From positions 11,755,690 to 11,819,689 of the forward strand of contig OZ038440.1 of assembly GCA_964036275.1 (NCBI GenBank): a stretch of 64,000 nucleotides of DNA. The letters are read 5' to 3'. Shown in pieces: positions 1 through 11,255 of this stretch. Numbering within the stretch: the first letter of the stretch is position 1; every line of letters begins with the position of its first letter. Source of the DNA: Litoditis marina. Lineage: Eukaryota; Nematoda; Chromadorea; Rhabditida; Rhabditidae. Under the pieces are notes generated by a model that saw only the letters and a list, made by a program, of their open reading frames with translations, was not told where the DNA came from and made no database searches. Position numbers and translations under genes: made by a program.

Positions 1-589
1 TATTTTTGTTTCAGATAGGTTTTCAGTCTTAGCGGAATGTTCTCAAAGGTTGAGAACTTATTTTCTGATTTAGTTCGTCATGAAAATTGCGAGATTAGAT
101 TTTTCATTTCCCTCTCGAGTTATTGACCTCCTTTTCTACATTCCACGCAGTTCAATCTCAAAAGCTAATCGTTTTTCACTTTACATTCGTTTTTTTATAC
201 AAATTGACCTCTTTTTCTATATTTCCGAAGGAAATAATGAATTAATAGATATGAAATGAAGACATCTCATCAATTATTGCTTTTTGAAAGTTTATTCAAC
301 TCAACAGGTGAAACTTTGTTGATTTGTAAAGCATGAACCGCGTTACAAGTTCCGTTTCTTTTCTATTTCTACACGGAACCATAATCAATCCTTGATGTCG
401 GGCAGCGCACGTGTGGCACTGTCCTTTGCTTTCATTTCCTCGTGGCGATTTGGCTCAGTCGGCATAGCAGCGCACTACAGTCTCAAAAGTCCGTTCAGGA
501 GTTTTGAGAAAATGGCATTAAACCACTTTTGAAAGTCCGCAATGTTGTGATCAAAAACTAATCTGCGCAGCGCTCCGCGCTGCGCGCGA
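1..589 (+). mobile_element. Helitron-like (HINE-type) element, family II, unit 1 copy, 5' end cut by window edge
   Basis: This is the right part of the element seen whole at 22,399-23,850. It ends in a GC-rich hairpin (CAGCGCTCCGCGCTG core, about 568-589) directly preceded by the subterminal motif AAAACTAATCT, and its last base A589 is followed by T. Compared with unit 2 it lacks 469 bp (equivalent of 23,273-23,741), the break falling after position 480. That deletion removed the B box of the tRNA-like segment and left only the A box at about 451-462. It is non-autonomous, with no Rep/helicase ORF. Confidence 0.7.
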
Positions 590-675
590 TGTTTGATAGT
601 CACCATGTTCCTAATTTCATTCTGATTGTTCTAATCAATGAGTGATTGTACTAGTACAACTAGCAAAAAGAGAAC

Positions 676-1012
676 AATAAGTAAAAAGTGGGGGCCCAGG
701 AAGTGTGTGAGTTCTGTTCGGTTTCACCGTTTTCAGCAAAAAGTGAACAATACGAGGTAGGGAGTGTGCAACAAAAACAGCACGATACATACTTTGCACA
801 ACGGTTCACAAAAAAACATTTATTACAAAAATCCTGATTTTAGCGTGAGTGTATGAGTGGTTTAACGTACGTACGTTGTGAACCGTTGTGCAAACCTATG
901 TATCGTGCTATTTTTGTTGCACACTCCCTACCTCGTATTGTTCACTTTTTGCTGAAAACGGTGAAACCGAACAGAACTCACACACTTCCTGGTCCCCCAC
1001 TTTTTACTTATT
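676..1012. repeat. Foldback (long inverted repeat) element fragment, family I, unit 1
   Basis: Two arms of about 135 bp are near-perfect reverse complements. The left arm starts AATAAGTAAAAAGTGGGGG and the right arm ends in its complement CCCCCACTTTTTACTTATT. The central loop is about 65 bp. The arm termini match the 5' ends of the Helitron-like family I elements at 39,358 and 19,943. The small ORFs here are translations of the arms. Confidence 0.85.
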
Positions 1013-1314
1013 CATATTAATATTATAAAGCCCGAGATACGCAGTCAGAGATCATCAGCTCAACTTACTCTTTGATAACATTCCATAGGAAGAAATGGTT
1101 GGAAGTAAACCAGAATATACTTGTTGCATCCAATCTGTAATGAGCGATAAATTGATAATTAGCAAACAATCTCAGAACGAACAAACGTTGCAGACTTTTA
1201 TGAATGTGGTCTGTTTCAAAATGGATAGTGCGGTTACCCAATCCAACTCTTTAATATACCCAAAATTGCACTGACTAAAACAATAGGCTGCGAGAGTGCG
1301 TAGATTTGTATAAG

Positions 1315-2885
1315 TTGGCCTCCGAATGAACACAGCAAAATGCGTTTCTTCCGAATGAACACAGCAAAAACAACAACACAACAAAAGTTCACCCCCCAAG
1401 TTGGCCCCCGAATGAACACAGCAAAATGCGTTTCTTCCGAATGAACACAGCAAAAACAACAACACAACAAAAATTCACCCCCCAAGTTGGCCCCCTAATG
1501 AACACAGCAAAATCCGTTTCTTCCGAATGAACACAGCAAAAACAACAACACAACAAAAATTCACCCCCAAGTTGGCCCCCGAATGAACACAGCAAAATGC
1601 GTTTCTTCCGAATGAACACAGCAAAAACAACAACACAACAAAAATTCACCCCCCAAGTTGGCCCCCTAATGAACACAGCAAAATGCGTTTCTCCCGAATG
1701 AACACAGCAAAAACAACAACACAACAATAATTCACCCCCCCCCCCCCCCCAAGTTGGCCCCCGAATGAACACAGCAAAATGCGTTTCTTCCGAATGAACA
1801 CAGCAAAAACAACAACACAACAAAAATTCACCCCCCAAGTTGGCCCCCTAATGAACACAGCAAAATGCTTTTCTCCCGAATGAACACAGCAAAAACAACA
1901 ACACAACAATAATTCACCCCCCCCCCCCCCCCCCCCCAAGTTGGCCCCCGAATGAACACAGCAAAATGCGTTTCTTCCGAATGAACACAGCAAAAACAAC
2001 AACACAACAAAAATTCACCCCCCAAGTTGGCCCCCTAATGAACACAGCAAAATGCGTTTCTCCCGAATGAACACAGCAAAAACAACAACACAACAATAAT
2101 TCACCCCCCCCCCCCTAAGTTGGCCCCCGAATGAACACAGCAAAATGCGTTTCTTCCGAATGAACACAGCAAAAAAAACAACACAACAAAAATTCACCCC
2201 CCAAGTTGGCCCCCGAATGAACACAGCAAAATGCGTTTCTTCCGAATGAACACAGCAAAAACAACAACACAACAAAAATTCACCCCCCAAGTTGGCCCCC
2301 GAATGAACACAGCAAAATGCGTTTCTTCCGAATGAACACAGCAAAAACAACAACACAACAAAAATTCACCCCCCAAGTTGGCCCCCTAATGAACACAGCA
2401 AAATCCGTTTCTTCCGAATGAACACAGCAAAAACAACAACACAACAAAAATTCACCCCCAAGTTGGTCCCCGAATGAACACAGCAAAATGCGTTTCTTCC
2501 GAATGAACACAGCAAAAACAACAACACAACAAAAATTCACCCCCCAAGTTGGCCCCCTAATGAACACAGCAAAATGCGTTTCTCCCGAATGAACACAGCA
2601 AAAACAACAACACAACAATAATTCACCCCCCCCCCCAAGTTGGCCCCCGAATGAACACAGCAAAATGCGTTTCTTCCGAATGAACACAGCAAAAACAACA
2701 ACACAACAAAAATTCACCCCCCAAGTTGGCCCCCGAATGAACACAGCAAAATGCGTTTCTTCCGAATGAACACAGCAAAAACAACAACACAACAAAAATT
2801 CACCCCCCAAGTTGGCCCCCGAATGAACACAGCAAAATGCGTTTCTCCCGAATGAACACAGCAAAAACAACAACACAACAAAAAT
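1315..2885. repeat. Expanded 85-100 bp minisatellite, about 18 units, with poly-C tracts
   Basis: The TTGG anchor recurs at 1315, 1401, 1487, 1572, 1658, 1754, 1840, 1941, 2027, 2120, 2206, 2292, 2378, 2463, 2549, 2640, 2726 and 2812. Each unit holds two GAATGAACACAGCAAAA motifs, an ACAACAACACAAC stretch and a C-run. The period is 85-86 bp when the C-run is short and up to 101 bp when it is long; the longest run is 21 C at about 1917-1937. The equivalent loci in units 2 and 3 hold only about 1.5 units. The many Cys/Phe-rich reading frames on the minus strand are artefacts of this array. The stretch 1013-1314 just before it holds nothing recognisable. Confidence 0.97.
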
Positions 2886-3361
2886 TCGTCATGCTCGCTT
2901 TTAAGGAACACTCGAATCCTACCTTCAGATGATAGCATTGTCTGAAACAACGATTCACTTCCGTACCTGACTTCTTCGACCAATCCAGTACTTTCCAGTG
3001 TCCGATTCTCGGTCGACTGACCGTAGGAGTGGTTAAGACAGAAAGCGGTGTGAAATATGGTCTGCAAATTGCCTTCATAAACCTGTATACAAGTGTGAAA
3101 ACGACTGTTTGGCATACAAAAAAAACATCATTTCCGATTTATTATCGCTGTAATATTCTCGGCAAATTCAGAAAAGAGAACTGTGGTCCAACCAAAAAGT
3201 GCTGGTTTGCTTGCAAAACGTAAATTTGTTGTTCACTTCCAAGCACTTTCCTCCACGTGAGAATAAAATAAAGATGAAACACGTTTGCAATAAACGCTGT
3301 CTTTCATCTAAATCAAATTTGCTTGATTATATAGAGTTCTACGTATACATTGCAGGAAAAT

Positions 3362-3546
3362 CTGGCGGCGTAGCGATCCCCACTAATGTCCATGAGATCA
3401 CCTCATGAGCTATTCACACGAAATTCTCATTAGATCCTATTGATTGCTAAGCTACCACATTAAAAGTTCACGATCAGCTCATGAGGTATCTCATGAGAAA
3501 CTCATATGAACTTCTCATGAGGTTCGAGGGATTTCTACGCCGCCAG
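3362..3546. mobile_element. Short MITE with CTGGCGGCGTAG terminal inverted repeats, unit 1
   Basis: The ends CTGGCGGCGTAG and CTACGCCGCCAG are perfect 12-bp inverted repeats enclosing 161 bp. The interior repeats the TCATGAG/CTCATGA motif several times in both orientations, so the whole can fold. No coding potential and no clear target duplication. The same element is at 25,178-25,365 and 51,997-52,184. Confidence 0.75.
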
Positions 3547-4848
3547 CAAAGGATTGTGGTTTGAGTATTTGCCCCCGTAGTAATGACAAATGAGCGCAAC
3601 TGCGGAATCAGTATGATTAGAGAATTCAGAACTACCATCGTGTGAAAACTCTTGAGCTGATTTCGCAAAAAGCGAAATAATGCATGAGATCGCAACGCTC
3701 GCTCCCACTTTGAGGTCATTGAATGAACTTTCACTAAAACTTTACAGAAGGGCAGATTCAGATACTAGGTATTCCAGAGAGACCACAACACTTTCAAGTT
3801 ATCTGGGAAGGAGAACTCTTCTGAAAACATGGCGGCGCAGTAATTTATACGAAACATACGAGGTCTCAGGGGAACTATGTCACGTGAACTTACGAGGTGG
3901 GGGAAAAGTTATATCATTTTACGAAAGTGCTGGAGTTTGCTAGCTCGCCTGAGGATGGGGTAGTTGTTGCAACCTAATGTACGGACGTCATACGTACTTT
4001 TGGTTGTTAATGGGCAAACTTTGAAAAACGCATGTATTACACATTTATAACCCGATTAGTCCTGATGATAGGCAAGAACAAACCCTATATACCGTGGCTC
4101 TAATTCCTCTGTGTTTACAGTGTCATTCCCTTGCTTCCCAATCGTAATTCGTAAATTGAGCCGTGTTTCGAGATGCACGTTGATTTTAATACCCTACGCA
4201 GGTTAACAGTGATAACATTTCAAACTTTCGTATGAGTTATTCAAGCTTTGTTGGCTAGATAACTCTTTCTATTTACCTTATAATTGCTGTTTCTATAAAA
4301 ACCAAAAGTGAAACCTTGTGGTTCCCAGCCTTTCCCCATCCACAGGTGTCCGTTAATTGTTCACAGCCTTATTTCCTCCCAATCCCAATAAGCAAATCTA
4401 TCCTAACTCGATAGCTAATTAGGAAAAGTACCGCCCTTGGATAACAATCACCAGAGTACTCAGTTATATATATTATAGTTGTTCGACTATACCCAGTTTG
4501 GCTCTGTCTTTTTCAATGATTAGTTTCTCCAAAAATGTATGCAATCTTCGCTACGTACTATCCCTCTTTACAATCGTTTCAACAGTATGAAATTGAAATA
4601 CCACGAGCGCTATACAAAGAGATTTATTGTCTTTTTCGCTCCCTTTACTTCTTTCTCATGATAACTGAACCCCATTCAGCACTATTCTAGAACATGTCGG
4701 AGATTTACTCCATTTCTACCTGGTAGAAGTATTTTAGTGGCTCTTGTCTCTATTTCGAACTGAAGTTTTAGGCTCCTACAATCGAAACGGTTTCCAGTTG
4801 TGCTCAAATTGTTCAAACTATAAATATTGTACAGTGAAACAGAAAAAA

Positions 4849-4854
4849 TTTCAG
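4849..4854 (+). promoter_or_regulatory. Splice acceptor just upstream of the BTB start codon (probable trans-splice site)
   Basis: AATTTCAG ends at 4854, eight bases before the ATG at 4863. In rhabditid nematodes such a site close to a start codon commonly receives the spliced leader. No outron element can be proved here, and a cis-spliced upstream exon cannot be excluded. Conserved in the other plus copies and, as TTTCCAG, in the minus copy of unit 2. Confidence 0.5.
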
Positions 4855-6389
4855 TTTCCGGAATGACATATTTCCAAGAAGTCCCATTGAGCTACACTGA
4901 CTGTGGTCACGAAGTATTAGACGAAGAATACCAGGTATGGGGCTTTCGGAACACTTAGTACTAGTATTAGAAAATCGAATGAAAAATGTATAAACTCAAA
5001 CTTTCTCGAAGACCTTATACGCACTGAAAGTTATGTATTTCTACTGTGAACGTTTTATTCAGAATCAAAACACATATATTCAGAGAACTAATGAGAACTC
5101 CAAGCGTTCTATGATGATCTAGCAACACATACAGCATACTTGAAAGCATCAATTACAGAAGTAATCTCAAGTTCATTATTAACTGTTGTGAAGAAGATGT
5201 TGTGAGCTATTATCATGGTCATATATGAGTTTAGTCATACACGAAGTGTTGATCATTTTCTGTGTAGTTTCATACTAAACTTTGAACAGCTATAGTTCAT
5301 GCGCTTCCAACGAAAAGCTACTGGATCAAACTATAAAAAGCGGCGGGATAGGAAGATATGCACTGTTTTCTTCTTCATTGGTTCGTTAAGAGCGCCCTAT
5401 ATACATTTCTCGTTTATCTACATAATGCATATCTCTCTTTCAGACCGTGTTCACAGTGCCTTCCAACCTGCGTACATTTCGAGTCGACGTGAGAGACGGT
5501 GTGTTCTACGTGGACGAACATCATCTCTCCAATCTATCTGATGTCTTCAGAACAATGATGGTCGAAGGACCGTTCAGAGAAGGTATGTACAACGAGGCGT
5601 ATAAATATACCCAAAAGTTTGATATATGCGTCATTTATCTTCAACCTTTTCACCTTTTACACGTTAATCATTTCTCATTGTGCTTTTTTGTATTTTTCAG
5701 TTTCTCAGTTGTAGTTTAATGCTGCGTACTTGCGTACTCATAATGCATTTTTAAAAACATTGCGGAATTCATATAGCACTTCACGTGAGAAAGGTTTTCC
5801 CTCTCTGCCTTCTCTCTGTATCAACTAACTCCGAGTACATGTGATTGAAAACTCCGATACCTTTATTTCATCCTGCTTCTCCTGCTTTGCTCACTATTTC
5901 GCCACCCTGTCTTCTTCCTCCTACTAAGACTTGACAGCATGTCAACGCATATTCTAGGCTATTTTTCACCACTTTGGAGTTATCGAAAAAAACGACAAAT
6001 TTCTGTTAGCGTTTCTTCACTTTCATATGAATGAAACGTTTATGGACTTCTCATGTTTGCTCTAAGAAATATTTATCAGGAAATCTTGGCATCATGCCAA
6101 CGAGTTTCAGCGAGAATGAAACGAACTATATAGTATACATATTAGGAAGCACCCAATAACCCTCTACCTTTTCAGTGACAGAAAGAAGGGCAGTTTTTCA
6201 CAAGGAGTCTGCTGCAGATTTCCATATCCTGCTTCAGGCTACATGTCCCTATGAGATGGGAATTTCTCCGAAGGAAGTTGAAAGTAGGTCACATAAAATT
6301 TGTCACATGAAATTTGTAGTTCACCCCTTGAATACATACCGATCACAAAAACGAAAGAATGACTTCCTGCCCGAATGGTTATTTAGTTA

Positions 6390-6755
6390 CAATACAATAC
6401 AATACAAACTTTATTTTTCTCCCGTATCACTGAGTGTTGTGTGAAGGTGTTGTTGGCGTCAAAAGGGCGCTGGGAGTTGGAGGAAAAAAGTCTTCTAGGA
6501 AGACAACGGCTATCCTCCAAGAGGCTGTCTGTTACATTCAGGTTGCAAGTCTAAAGTAGATAATTTACGTTTAAAATACAATTACACACTACTATCAAAA
6601 CAAGGCAAGAGGGATAAACAGGTTCTTTACTTTACAAAAGGTTGTCAGAACCACTAAGGAATAAACCATCGATTATTGTTTAAGATATGTTCGTGGGGTC
6701 AAGTTAACTGTTAACAAGGTGGTAGTTAACAAGGTATAAAGTCTAACAGTTTATA
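6390..6755 (-). mobile_element. SINE-like insertion in intron 3, unit 1
   Basis: Read on the minus strand it ends AATAAAGTTTGTATTGTATT, the same kind of AATAAA plus TATTG tail that ends the RTE-like copies at 20,011 and 45,137. TAGTTA flanks both sides (6384-6389 and 6756-6761) as a possible target duplication. Intron 3 of the minus gene in unit 2 lacks it. No ORF. The tail suggests mobilisation by the RTE machinery; boundaries are tentative. Confidence 0.45.
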
Positions 6756-7650
6756 TAGTTAAAACTAGCATCGAGTCTCTACGAAGCATATTTGCAGTTG
6801 AGAATGTGCTCACTCTGCTCCAACTGGCTGATCGATACCTCATCCTTCCTCTACAGGCGTCCTGTATGAACTTTTTACGGAAAAGAGGAATGTAAGTTCG
6901 TTCAGCAGTGTTTGGTTCTCGATTGAATGCACATTAATTTCTTCCGTTGGATTTAATGATTGGTTATTTTCCAGGAGCTTTAGCGCCAAATTAAATACCT
7001 TGTTTTTGAAACAAAACATGACGTATATCATAAACCCAAACACTTGTTTATTTATATTGGAATAAAAATTGGCTTGTTTCCGTGGAAAACTTCAATATTC
7101 CAGTTCACGGTTACCGGCGGACCAATTAGTGGATGTTTTCAATGTTGTACTCCGAATACAATCCACACGAACTAAAGAGCACTACTTTGTGGCGACGGTG
7201 GTAAGTAGTCTTTGACCTATTGACCTATTGTCGATCAATATCAGAACATACTGATTTATTACGTGTCATACCGATAATCGAAGATGTGTGTGTCAGTTTT
7301 TGATGTGTCAAAATTTTCGTTCCGGTTTTTAACTCTTTCATGCAAACGGTCAGTTCGGACTTGACGAAGAATGGTTGAATTTATATGAAGAAGACTAGAA
7401 CTGTCTAATTTATATTCATTGTTGTTGATTAGAATTGTGTGAGAGAAATCTGAAACTATCAACTGAAACGCTTAAGCAACAAACAAAAAATAAATTTCTA
7501 TAATCAGTAATCACCCATGTTTCAGATATTACGTGGTTTGGTGAAACGAATCTTCTTGGAGAGCGACGACCTATTGAAAACGTGTGATGACGTCACTCGA
7601 GAAGACGTCGAACAGATAGTGAACAGGTAAGCCGAGTTCGGAGATGAGAC

Positions 7651-8012
7651 TATACTAGTGTACTTTTGCTAGAGGATTACGGCACGTTCATCCCACACTG
7701 CGTCTCTGCCTAGCGCACTACGACACTAGTATCCCTGCAGGATGTGAGAACAGAGATATAGACTTTTTCATTCCTACTGGAGACTCCTACAGTGGAATTT
7801 CGAAACTTACTGCCCGCTTTTCTCACTTATTTTCGGTCTGAATGGAGCAATTTTCAGCTTCACAACAGCCTTCGGAAAGTTTGTGAGGTTACTGTAGGAG
7901 TCTCAGTAGAGATGGTGTGAACTATACAGCGTATGTTTGAAGAGACGCAGGTTGGGATAGAAAGACCGGGTTGTTCACGACACATTTTGATCATTGTACA
8001 CGACTCCTAAGT
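7651..8012. repeat. Nested foldback repeat in intron 6, unit 1
   Basis: The outer ends share GTGTAC and a CTGCGTCTCT/AGAGACGCAG pair. An inner pair (GAGACTCCTACAGTGGAATT near 7785 and its imperfect complement CTGTAGGAGTCTC near 7893) makes a second stem. It resembles the spacer element at 11,256-11,765, sharing a GGATGTGAGA-CAGAG block. Present in both palindrome arms, so it predates the inversion. Confidence 0.55.
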
Positions 8013-8451
8013 CCGAGGGATCAAACTACAAAAATGTCATCCAGGGCTTTCAATACTGATACAATGAGATTTACGATGCAGGTCGCTTATAGTAAACATA
8101 GAATTTCCAACCATAAATTCAATTGTGTGTGGTGAGAAGGGTGAATAACTTAAAATAGTCCATATGTGTAAATCTATTACCTATTGATTGGCGATCAAGA
8201 ATATTACTGAGATAATGTGAATAATACAAAAACTGTGTAATTGCTATTTCAATTTCAGTGTCAGTCGCCTGAATCATAATCAGACCAGGACAACCTGTCG
8301 ACCCAAGAGAAGAAAGTGCGAACGTTGCAATGTCCCCGACGAAACCAGTGGGTTCTACATATGTTTTCGTTTCACAGTTTCTTGAAGCACAACTTTCACT
8401 CAACAACAGGTTCAATTTGATTCTGACTGTCATCCTGTATTTGTTCACAAG

Positions 8452-8572
8452 TTGAAGAAGGACGATTATGTGGTCCAATCGCAACGTTTCAGTCCTATAT
8501 ACTGCAATACATTAAATTGCAGTTTAAAGGACCGTTGGCACGAGATTGGTCCACATAATTGTACTTCTTCAA
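8452..8572. mobile_element. 121-bp MITE (TTGAAGAAG termini) at the end of exon 7, unit 1
   Basis: Near-perfect terminal inverted repeats of about 30 bp (TTGAAGAAG then an ATTATGTGG core) flank an inner palindrome containing GCAGTTTAAAGGAC. It lies between exon 7 and exon 8. Reading through exon 7 adds a KLKK tail encoded by the MITE end. The same element sits at the mirrored place in every minus copy. Confidence 0.8.
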
Positions 8573-9110
8573 GATGGCTTTGGTTACTTGGTTTTTTGGT
8601 TAAGCTTCATCATGGGTAATATTAGTATTAAGTGCAGACAGATGTAGCGGTTTATCAACATACAGGTAAAAACTAACATGATAACCACGAATACATAATT
8701 TCAAAAACGACGAACGCGTTGAGGCGGTCGATAAGTGCTTTTCCTATTTTTATAATCATTGTGTAACTTAGCGTTGGTGTGTCTCAGAGTGTGTCCTTCA
8801 CCATTTCTCGAAAATTTGAGCAGGAATTAGAATTATACTGTAAATTTTGTGTTGGGAATAACAAAATCGCCGTATATGCCTGCTTTGAAAAACTCGAACC
8901 CTGTAACACGTTTACATTCTCTGATAATAATAGTAATAATTTTCTAACAATAATATGTTTTTCATTCCAGTCTCGATCGAATTGGAATGCTCTGGATGTA
9001 GTCATTCTATGTGCTCAGTTTGTCTCCAGGAGCCCTGCGACTCCTTGCTAATTACCTGGCTCACGGACCTACTCCACGAAAACGCTCCCAAAAGAAGCCC
9101 CAGGGTCTAA

Positions 9111-9881
9111 TACAGGAAGTTTGACAAATATCAACTATTTCATCATTGTATGTAGAGACTTATTTACTTTTCCAGTTTACTTTCTCTTTTTCTATTGTAT
9201 TTGTATTCACCTAATGGAAAATCAACGAAACCCACGTTTAACTTGATTTGTTGTGATAAAATAAAGCGTCTAGTGTGTAATAATTTTATTAACAGTGTAA
9301 CTCCCTCTTACAGTTAGTTGCCTTCTAGTCTCTAAAAACCGTCAGCGGTTCTGCTAACATTATCTTTCACAATCCAGAATTCTCCGATATTCCGTTGGGC
9401 CACTGCCGGTTACAACTAATTGTTTCAGTCATTTATTATAATCGTTTTGATATAATTAATGTTATGTTTGTATTATGGCGATGATTGTGATTAAGAATAT
9501 TTATATTGTGGAATGAACATTTCACCGTTTCAGAACTTTATGTTATGAATACAATTGTTCTAGTACCGATTATCCACAAGAACTGTTTTTCTTATATGAC
9601 TTTGAACTTCGAGAACATCAATGTGAATACAAATGAGTTGAGAGTATCAAACGGAGTCTATCTTTTACTTCAAAGCCAGTTAGAGTTTCATGTCTAGGAG
9701 TCTAATTACGGATCAGATTGGTCTGTCCTTTTTAAATGTCTTTCGAACATTGTACAAATGAAAACCCCTGCTCCATTACGCAATTTAGCGTATTATTCAC
9801 ACAAAATCGTTTTTAGCGTATTATTCACACAAAATCGTTTCGGCAAAGCTTGTTATCTAGAAATGACCCTAACTTTCCCAT
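9111..9881. repeat. Inner end of the left palindrome arm, unit 1
   Basis: This stretch is the reverse complement of 12,098-12,928 with small indels, continuing outward through the 3' exons of both BTB genes. It contains a 28-bp tandem duplication (AGCGTATTATTCACACAAAA motif at about 9784-9840) absent from the right arm. A 63-codon frame at 9506-9697 is open in both arms but has no recognised family and may only reflect copying. Confidence 0.85.
9260..9265 (+). terminator. AATAAA polyadenylation signal of the plus gene, unit 1
   Basis: AATAAA lies 150 bp after the TAA of exon 9, followed by a T-rich stretch. It is the best polyadenylation signal in the 3' region and is repeated at 31,012 and 57,843. 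Confidence 0.5.
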
Positions 9882-10428
9882 ATTTTTCCCATCCACGTTT
9901 TGGTACAAATATAAGTGACATTGATAGTGGGGTCGCTTTAGCAATGAAGCTACCAATCTTCAACATATCTGATATTCCCAATGCAATTTCCATCATATTC
10001 GCATTGGAAGTTCATTACGGACTTCCCGTTGAAAAACTATTCACCTGACTGGTGTACCTGTCATATGTTTTGCACTGTGTGAAATCAAACTTTTTGTGAT
10101 TGGCCAACAAGCCCCTAACTGCGCGCATCCATTTCAAAGTCATCTCTACGACTTTCTTCTCTTTGCCAGAGGAAACTTCTCTCAAGTCTGTCCCAGTTGA
10201 TCAGACTACTCAAACGGCCCACATTCCACTCAATCGCTGAACATATTTTTAGCGAGATTCTACACTGCTCAAAGGCAGCACCATTCCTTCACTTGCAGAT
10301 GTATCTGGCTCATTTTCAACTTTGTGGCCGTGCCTAGGGCTTTCAAAACTTCTGTGAATGGTCAACATATAGTTCGTTTCACCCATCGAAAGCAGCCAGT
10401 TACAGTAGATTTTAGTGGTCCTCAGAAC

Positions 10429-10566
10429 GATTGGCGCCAATTTTCTTCGATTGGCCAGCTACTAAAGCGAGAGAGTGTGCAGGTCAATGAGGCCGCAGAC
10501 ATCTGGGTCTCTCTGACCTGCACACTCTCTCGCTCAGCCAATGAAAAGTGGATGGCCAATTGGCTG
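10429..10566. repeat. Hairpin MITE in the spacer, unit 1
   Basis: A perfect 20-bp stem (GCGAGAGAGTGTGCAGGTCA and its complement) surrounds a loop of about 27 bases and is extended outward by an imperfect GATTGGC/GCCAAT stem. Copies are near 32,234-32,371 and 59,015-59,152. Confidence 0.75.
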
Positions 10567-11255
10567 AGGATTGTCTGAGTCGTAGTCAATTAGGTTGGAA
10601 AGTTTCCAACAGCGACCAGCCTAATCAAAATTGTTGCATCTGCTGGGTATCGAACACAGCTGCGATAGGTGGCGCGGCGCCCACAAGCAGCCGGCCACCT
10701 GAACAAACTAAAAACAGTGACACCCAATCATCTTTTCAGTCCTTTTTTCAAAGCTTGTTTTATCGTGCGAAAAGTTTTTAAATTACTCCCCGATTATGTG
10801 GCAACCATTTGAAAACAAAAATATTGCAAAAATCCTAAAATAACCTGCTATCGATGGGTGATACGAACTATAACTACGTAGGATTTTTTTTCTTCTTTCA
10901 AACCCGTACTCGTACGGAATAATGTTAACGAAACTTATAAATGCGTTTGAACGAACCAAGTGTTTTTTTGTGCTGTCGCGAAGCCTATGTGCTAAGATTA
11001 CCGTAACAAATTATGAAATGAAAAGTCATGTGGCGGCGTTCTACAAACTACAGTTTGGGTACTTTGCTGTTTAGCAAACAAATGCTCGTTCCTCCAGATA
11101 CTAATAATGGCTTTGTTACATTTTTTTCGCAAGTGGTATAGCTTTTAATAATGCTCCACAGAGCTACGTAGAGCTACGTAGAAACATGTGAAAAATACGA
11201 ACGAAAAAGAAAACAGGAAGATGGGCGAAATACACTAAACTGCTAGGGCTAACCA

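Larger units (their letters stand above)
2886..4862. other. Upstream region of the plus BTB gene, unit 1
   Basis: About 2 kb without a convincing gene. A minus-strand reading frame up to about 3115 looks protein-like in composition, but it runs into the minisatellite, matches no family I recognise and lacks clear splice support. A short MITE sits at 3362-3546. Around 3850-3915 unit 1 has about 65 bp absent from units 2 and 3. The stretch 4600-4860 has a reverse-complement counterpart upstream of the minus gene in unit 2 (42,600-43,080), so the palindrome arms include the promoter-proximal region. Confidence 0.6.
4863..9110 (+). pseudogene. BTB/POZ protein with Cys-rich C-terminus, plus copy of unit 1 (in-frame TGA in exon 7)
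   Basis: Nine exons fit by splice sites and phase: 4863-4934, 5444-5582, 6176-6283, 6798-6891, 7104-7200, 7526-7626, 8259-about 8430, 8788-8902 and 8971-9110. Residues about 35-140 form a BTB/POZ domain: exon 2 has the DVRDGVFYVDEHHLSN strand-helix start and exon 4 the LLQLADRYLILPLQASC helices. Residues 140-204 are a helical linker, followed by a basic stretch and a C-x2-C (C224, C227). The frame then hits TGA at 8383-8385, giving 245 aa. All minus copies have CGA there and read on. Exons 8 and 9 are open and carry C-x2-C-x10-C and CSGCSHSMCSVC, a RING-like half, then TAA at 9108. Either the product is short, the TGA is spliced around, or the gene is decaying. BTB proteins of this kind usually bridge CUL3 to substrates; that is inferred. 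No MATH domain is present. Confidence 0.75.

Noticed and set aside
640..1012. CRISPR-like array from repeated TAAAAAGTGGGGG motifs
   Set aside because: The repeats are inverted arms of a foldback element, not direct repeats with unique spacers, and the DNA is eukaryotic.
1172..2876. Cys/Phe-rich minus-strand ORFs of up to 198 codons
   Set aside because: They are translations of the minisatellite in several frames; the period is not a multiple of three and frames swap between units.
2714..3115. Minus-strand gene upstream of the BTB gene (also 24,688 and 51,345)
   Set aside because: Composition looks protein-like, but the frame fuses with the minisatellite, no family is recognised and candidate introns are too short (about 25 bp). 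Conservation among units only reflects recent copying.
9506..9697. 63-codon ORF present in both palindrome arms of every unit
   Set aside because: Open in all six copies, but the copies are too similar for this to be evidence of selection, it starts with GTG, and it has no known domain or splice context.
9758..10048. 96-codon ORF at the arm/spacer boundary
   Set aside because: It crosses the arm boundary and a 28-bp tandem duplication; no homologue recognised.
10324..10781. ORFs of 77-84 codons in the spacer
   Set aside because: They read through the hairpin MITE on both strands.
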